From the NCBI GenBank assembly GCA_947566645.1, contig CANOKL010000028.1:1-50249 (forward strand): a stretch of 50,249 nucleotides of DNA, given 5' to 3'. This document shows positions 48,476-50,249 of the stretch, in pieces. The DNA comes from an uncultured Lachnospiraceae bacterium. GTDB taxonomy: Bacteria > Bacillota > Clostridia > Lachnospirales > Lachnospiraceae. Below the pieces are notes generated by a model. That model saw nothing but the letters and a program-made list of their open reading frames with translations. It did not search any database and was not told the origin of the DNA. A program made the position numbers and the translations under genes. Within the stretch, counting starts at the first letter, position 1. Each line of letters starts with the position of its first letter.

Positions 48476-49394
48476 GTGAAAAGCAAAAACCTGGTAATCT
48501 GTGACAGGGAAAAGGGTTATGCAGATGCATTTGCACGCTATATTATGCAGAAAGAGGAACTTGCTCTTCAGGTTCAGACATGCAGTGACCTGTCACATGT
48601 GTTATCCATTCAGGAACAGGAGGGGGATTGATTATCTGTTTATCTCTTCGGGTTATCCGCCCGGAGACAGGGGACAGGCGGAGGCAGGGACGGTATTTGT
48701 ACTCACAGAAGATGAGGAGGATACACTGCTTGAGGGGGAAACCCAGGTGTATAAATACCAGTCCGGAGACGAGCTTTTGGCAGAGCTTATCAGAAAATGC
48801 AGTAACGGAGAAAATGCAGAAAATACATTCCTGAAGAGGTTAAGGAAAAAGCAGGCAAAAATTATTGGCATCTACTCACCGGTACACCGGGTTGGAAAAA
48901 CCTCCTATGCATTAAGACTTGGGAGAAAGCTTTCAGAAGAGGCGAATGTGCTGTATCTGAACCTTGAGACTTATGGAGGAGTCGGAGGACATTTCCAGGA
49001 AGGAGGGCAGACGCTGTCAGATGTGCTGTACTATGCAAGGCAGGAAAAAAGTAATCTTGGGCTTATGCTTACCACGCTTGTGGGACATAAGGGGAAACTG
49101 GATTACATAGCCCCGATCCAGGTGTCTGAGGATATTAAATCCGTGTCTGGTGAGGACTGGTTAAAACTCATCGAAAGGCTTATGGAGGAAAGCATATATG
49201 AAATATTAATACTTGATATGGATGAGGGCGTCCGGGATATTTATCAGATCTTCCGGGTGTGCAGTGAGATACATGTGCTCACACTTCGTAATGAAATATC
49301 GGAATCGAAGCTCCGGCAGTTTGAAGAGGAGTTAAGCCTTCTGGGGCATGAGGATATCAGACGCAAACTCATACGCAGGGAGAGCAGGCTATGA
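48476..49394 (+). pseudogene. CpaE/TadZ-like gene with a frameshift
   Basis: The gene begins at GTG 48476 after AGGAGGGAT. Codons 1-50 (KNLVICDREKGYADAFARYI) read like the receiver-like domain of a CpaE/TadZ protein and stop at 48629-48631. The remainder (from RIDYLFISSGYPPG) continues in the frame one base later. A run of five G at 48622-48626 is the likely site; four G would restore one open frame of about 305 residues. The second half has a deviant Walker A-like loop (GIYSPVHRVGKTSYALRLG) and Tad-localising ATPase features (ILILDMDEGVRDIYQIF). CpaF starts in its stop. Confidence 0.78.
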
Positions 49395-50249
49395 TTCAGC
49401 CGGAACAGCTCTATGCAAGGGTTCTTGAGGAACTCGATATGTCAAAGGAGACAGAGGATGAGGAGCTTACCGGGCTGATCCACAGAGTGCTTAAGGAGGC
49501 ATGCGGGCAGGAGTATATTCCTCTCGCAAGGCGGACAGAGCTTGGAAGAGAGCTGTTCAATGCATTCCGTAAGCTGGATCTCCTTCAGGAATTTCTGGAG
49601 GATGATGAGATTACGGAGATTATGATTAATGGAACACAGAATATATTTCTGGAAAAAAAGGGACAGATGTTTCCGTCGCAGAAGCGTTTTGCCTCTGCGA
49701 AGAAGCTGGAGGATGTGATTCAGCAGATTGCGGCTGGCTCCAACCGGATTGTGAATGAAGCGTCTCCGATTGTGGATGCCAGATTATCTGATGGTTCCAG
49801 AGTAAATGTAGTACTTCCTCCAGTCGCGCTTAACGGTCCGGTTGTAACGATCCGGAAGTTTCCGAAGGAAGCAGTGACCATGAGGCAGCTGATCCGGTGG
49901 GGATCCATCAGTGAGGAGACGGCTGAGTTCTTGTCACAGCTTACAAGATCAAGATATAATATCTTTATAAGCGGCGGGACAGGCTCTGGAAAGACGACGT
50001 TTTTAAATGCATTGTCCCAGTTTATCCCAAAGGATGAGCGCATCATTACCATAGAAGATAATGCAGAGCTCAGGCTTCTGGAACTGCCGAATCTGGTGAC
50101 ACTGGAGGCAAGAAATGCAAACACAGAAGGAAGCGGCGAGGTGACAGTGCGCGAGCTTATCAAAACGGCACTTCGTATGAGGCCGGACCGGATTATCGGA
50201 ATATATGGAGCAACCGCCCCTATAATCCCTTATTTTCGGTCTTTATTAC
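49391..50249 (+). CDS. cpaF: CpaF/TadA-type secretion ATPase, 3' part cut or outside
   Basis: About 286 codons are in the window. It powers assembly of Tad/Flp pili. The N-terminal segment (LQEFLEDDEITEIMINGTQN) and Walker A (FISGGTGSGKTTFLNALSQF, about 193-212) and Walker B-preceding region (IITIEDNAELRLLELPNL) are typical. After ALRMRPDRII the family continues with VGEVRG, but here the sequence becomes GIYGATAPIIPYFRSLL, which is not CpaF-like. The departure is at about 50200. A mobile element insertion or contig artefact is possible. The start overlaps the previous stop (ATGA). Confidence 0.8.
   Translation, partial: MIQPEQLYARVLEELDMSKETEDEELTGLIHRVLKEACGQEYIPLARRTELGRELFNAFRKLDLLQEFLEDDEITEIMINGTQNIFLEKKGQMFPSQKRFASAKKLEDVIQQIAAGSNRIVNEASPIVDARLSDGSRVNVVLPPVALNGPVVTIRKFPKEAVTMRQLIRWGSISEETAEFLSQLTRSRYNIFISGGTGSGKTTFLNALSQFIPKDERIITIEDNAELRLLELPNLVTLEARNANTEGSGEVTVRELIKTALRMRPDRIIGIYGATAPIIPYFRSLL
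50200..50249. other. Unexplained sequence replacing the CpaF Walker B region
   Basis: The last 50 bases do not encode the expected VGEVRG(G)E segment. They may be the edge of an inserted element or a join artefact at the window end. Too short to identify. Confidence 0.5.

Overview
The window looks like a chromosomal stretch from a spore-forming, anaerobic, low-to-mid GC Firmicute, most likely Lachnospiraceae (Dorea/Blautia/Mediterraneibacter-like). The basis is strong AGGAGG ribosome sites, a T-box leader before a long eukaryal-type ileS, sporulation genes (spoIID, a spoIIQ-like gene, cwlD, bofA), reverse-type rubrerythrin with PerR, and a MecA adaptor. This is inference from gene content; no rRNA gene or other phylogenetic marker RNA is present.

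Layout. 1-4.7 kb: an accessory segment with a 5'-truncated Fic gene, then AraC, EamA, DUF2000, a broken HxlR gene, an XRE-cupin regulator and YbaK. The part after Fic is bounded by two exact 31-bp direct repeats. 5-9.7 kb: a PrpR-like regulator divergent from an M20 amidohydrolase and an MFS exporter, with an 11-bp-periodic array at the shared promoter. 9.7-16 kb: a Cys-rich surface-like protein, a lipoprotein nuclease operon continuing into azlCD, a triple PepSY protein and a DacF-type carboxypeptidase. 16-22 kb: T-box, ileS, glycogen phosphorylase. 22-29.3 kb: a decayed AAA-ATPase gene and a complete fructose phosphotransferase operon that also carries HPr, enzyme I and its DeoR regulator. 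29.3-31.2 kb: spoIID and a spoIIQ-like gene. 31.2-36.1 kb: a junk-rich island with DUF1016, XRE, integrase and rubrerythrin fragments and a BrnT/BrnA-type toxin-antitoxin pair. 36.2-37.3 kb: rubrerythrin and PerR. 37.5-48.2 kb: housekeeping and cell-envelope genes (NlpC/P60, DUF1858, MecA, GH18, CwlD, Sua5, dCMP deaminase, DUF2508, glutaminase, BofA, phosphopantetheinyl transferase). 48.3 kb to the end: the start of a Tad/Flp pilus locus, with a frameshifted cpaE-like gene and a cpaF whose sequence departs from the family at the window edge.

Two dispersed repeat families run through the window. Family A (core GGGACGGGG...CCCCGTCCC) occurs about nine times, mostly within about 10 bp of a stop codon. 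In three genes its sequence forms the protein C-terminus (GTGHF or GTGHY) and, in two of them, the stop codon. Family B is a small GC hairpin followed by GTGAAYAG and usually YAAC, found about six times. Other points worth attention are the 11-bp array at 6586-6662, ribosome sites buried in hairpins ahead of spoIID and cwlD, a DnaA-box cluster at 38.8 kb, an HPr lacking Ser46, and the disrupted Tad genes.
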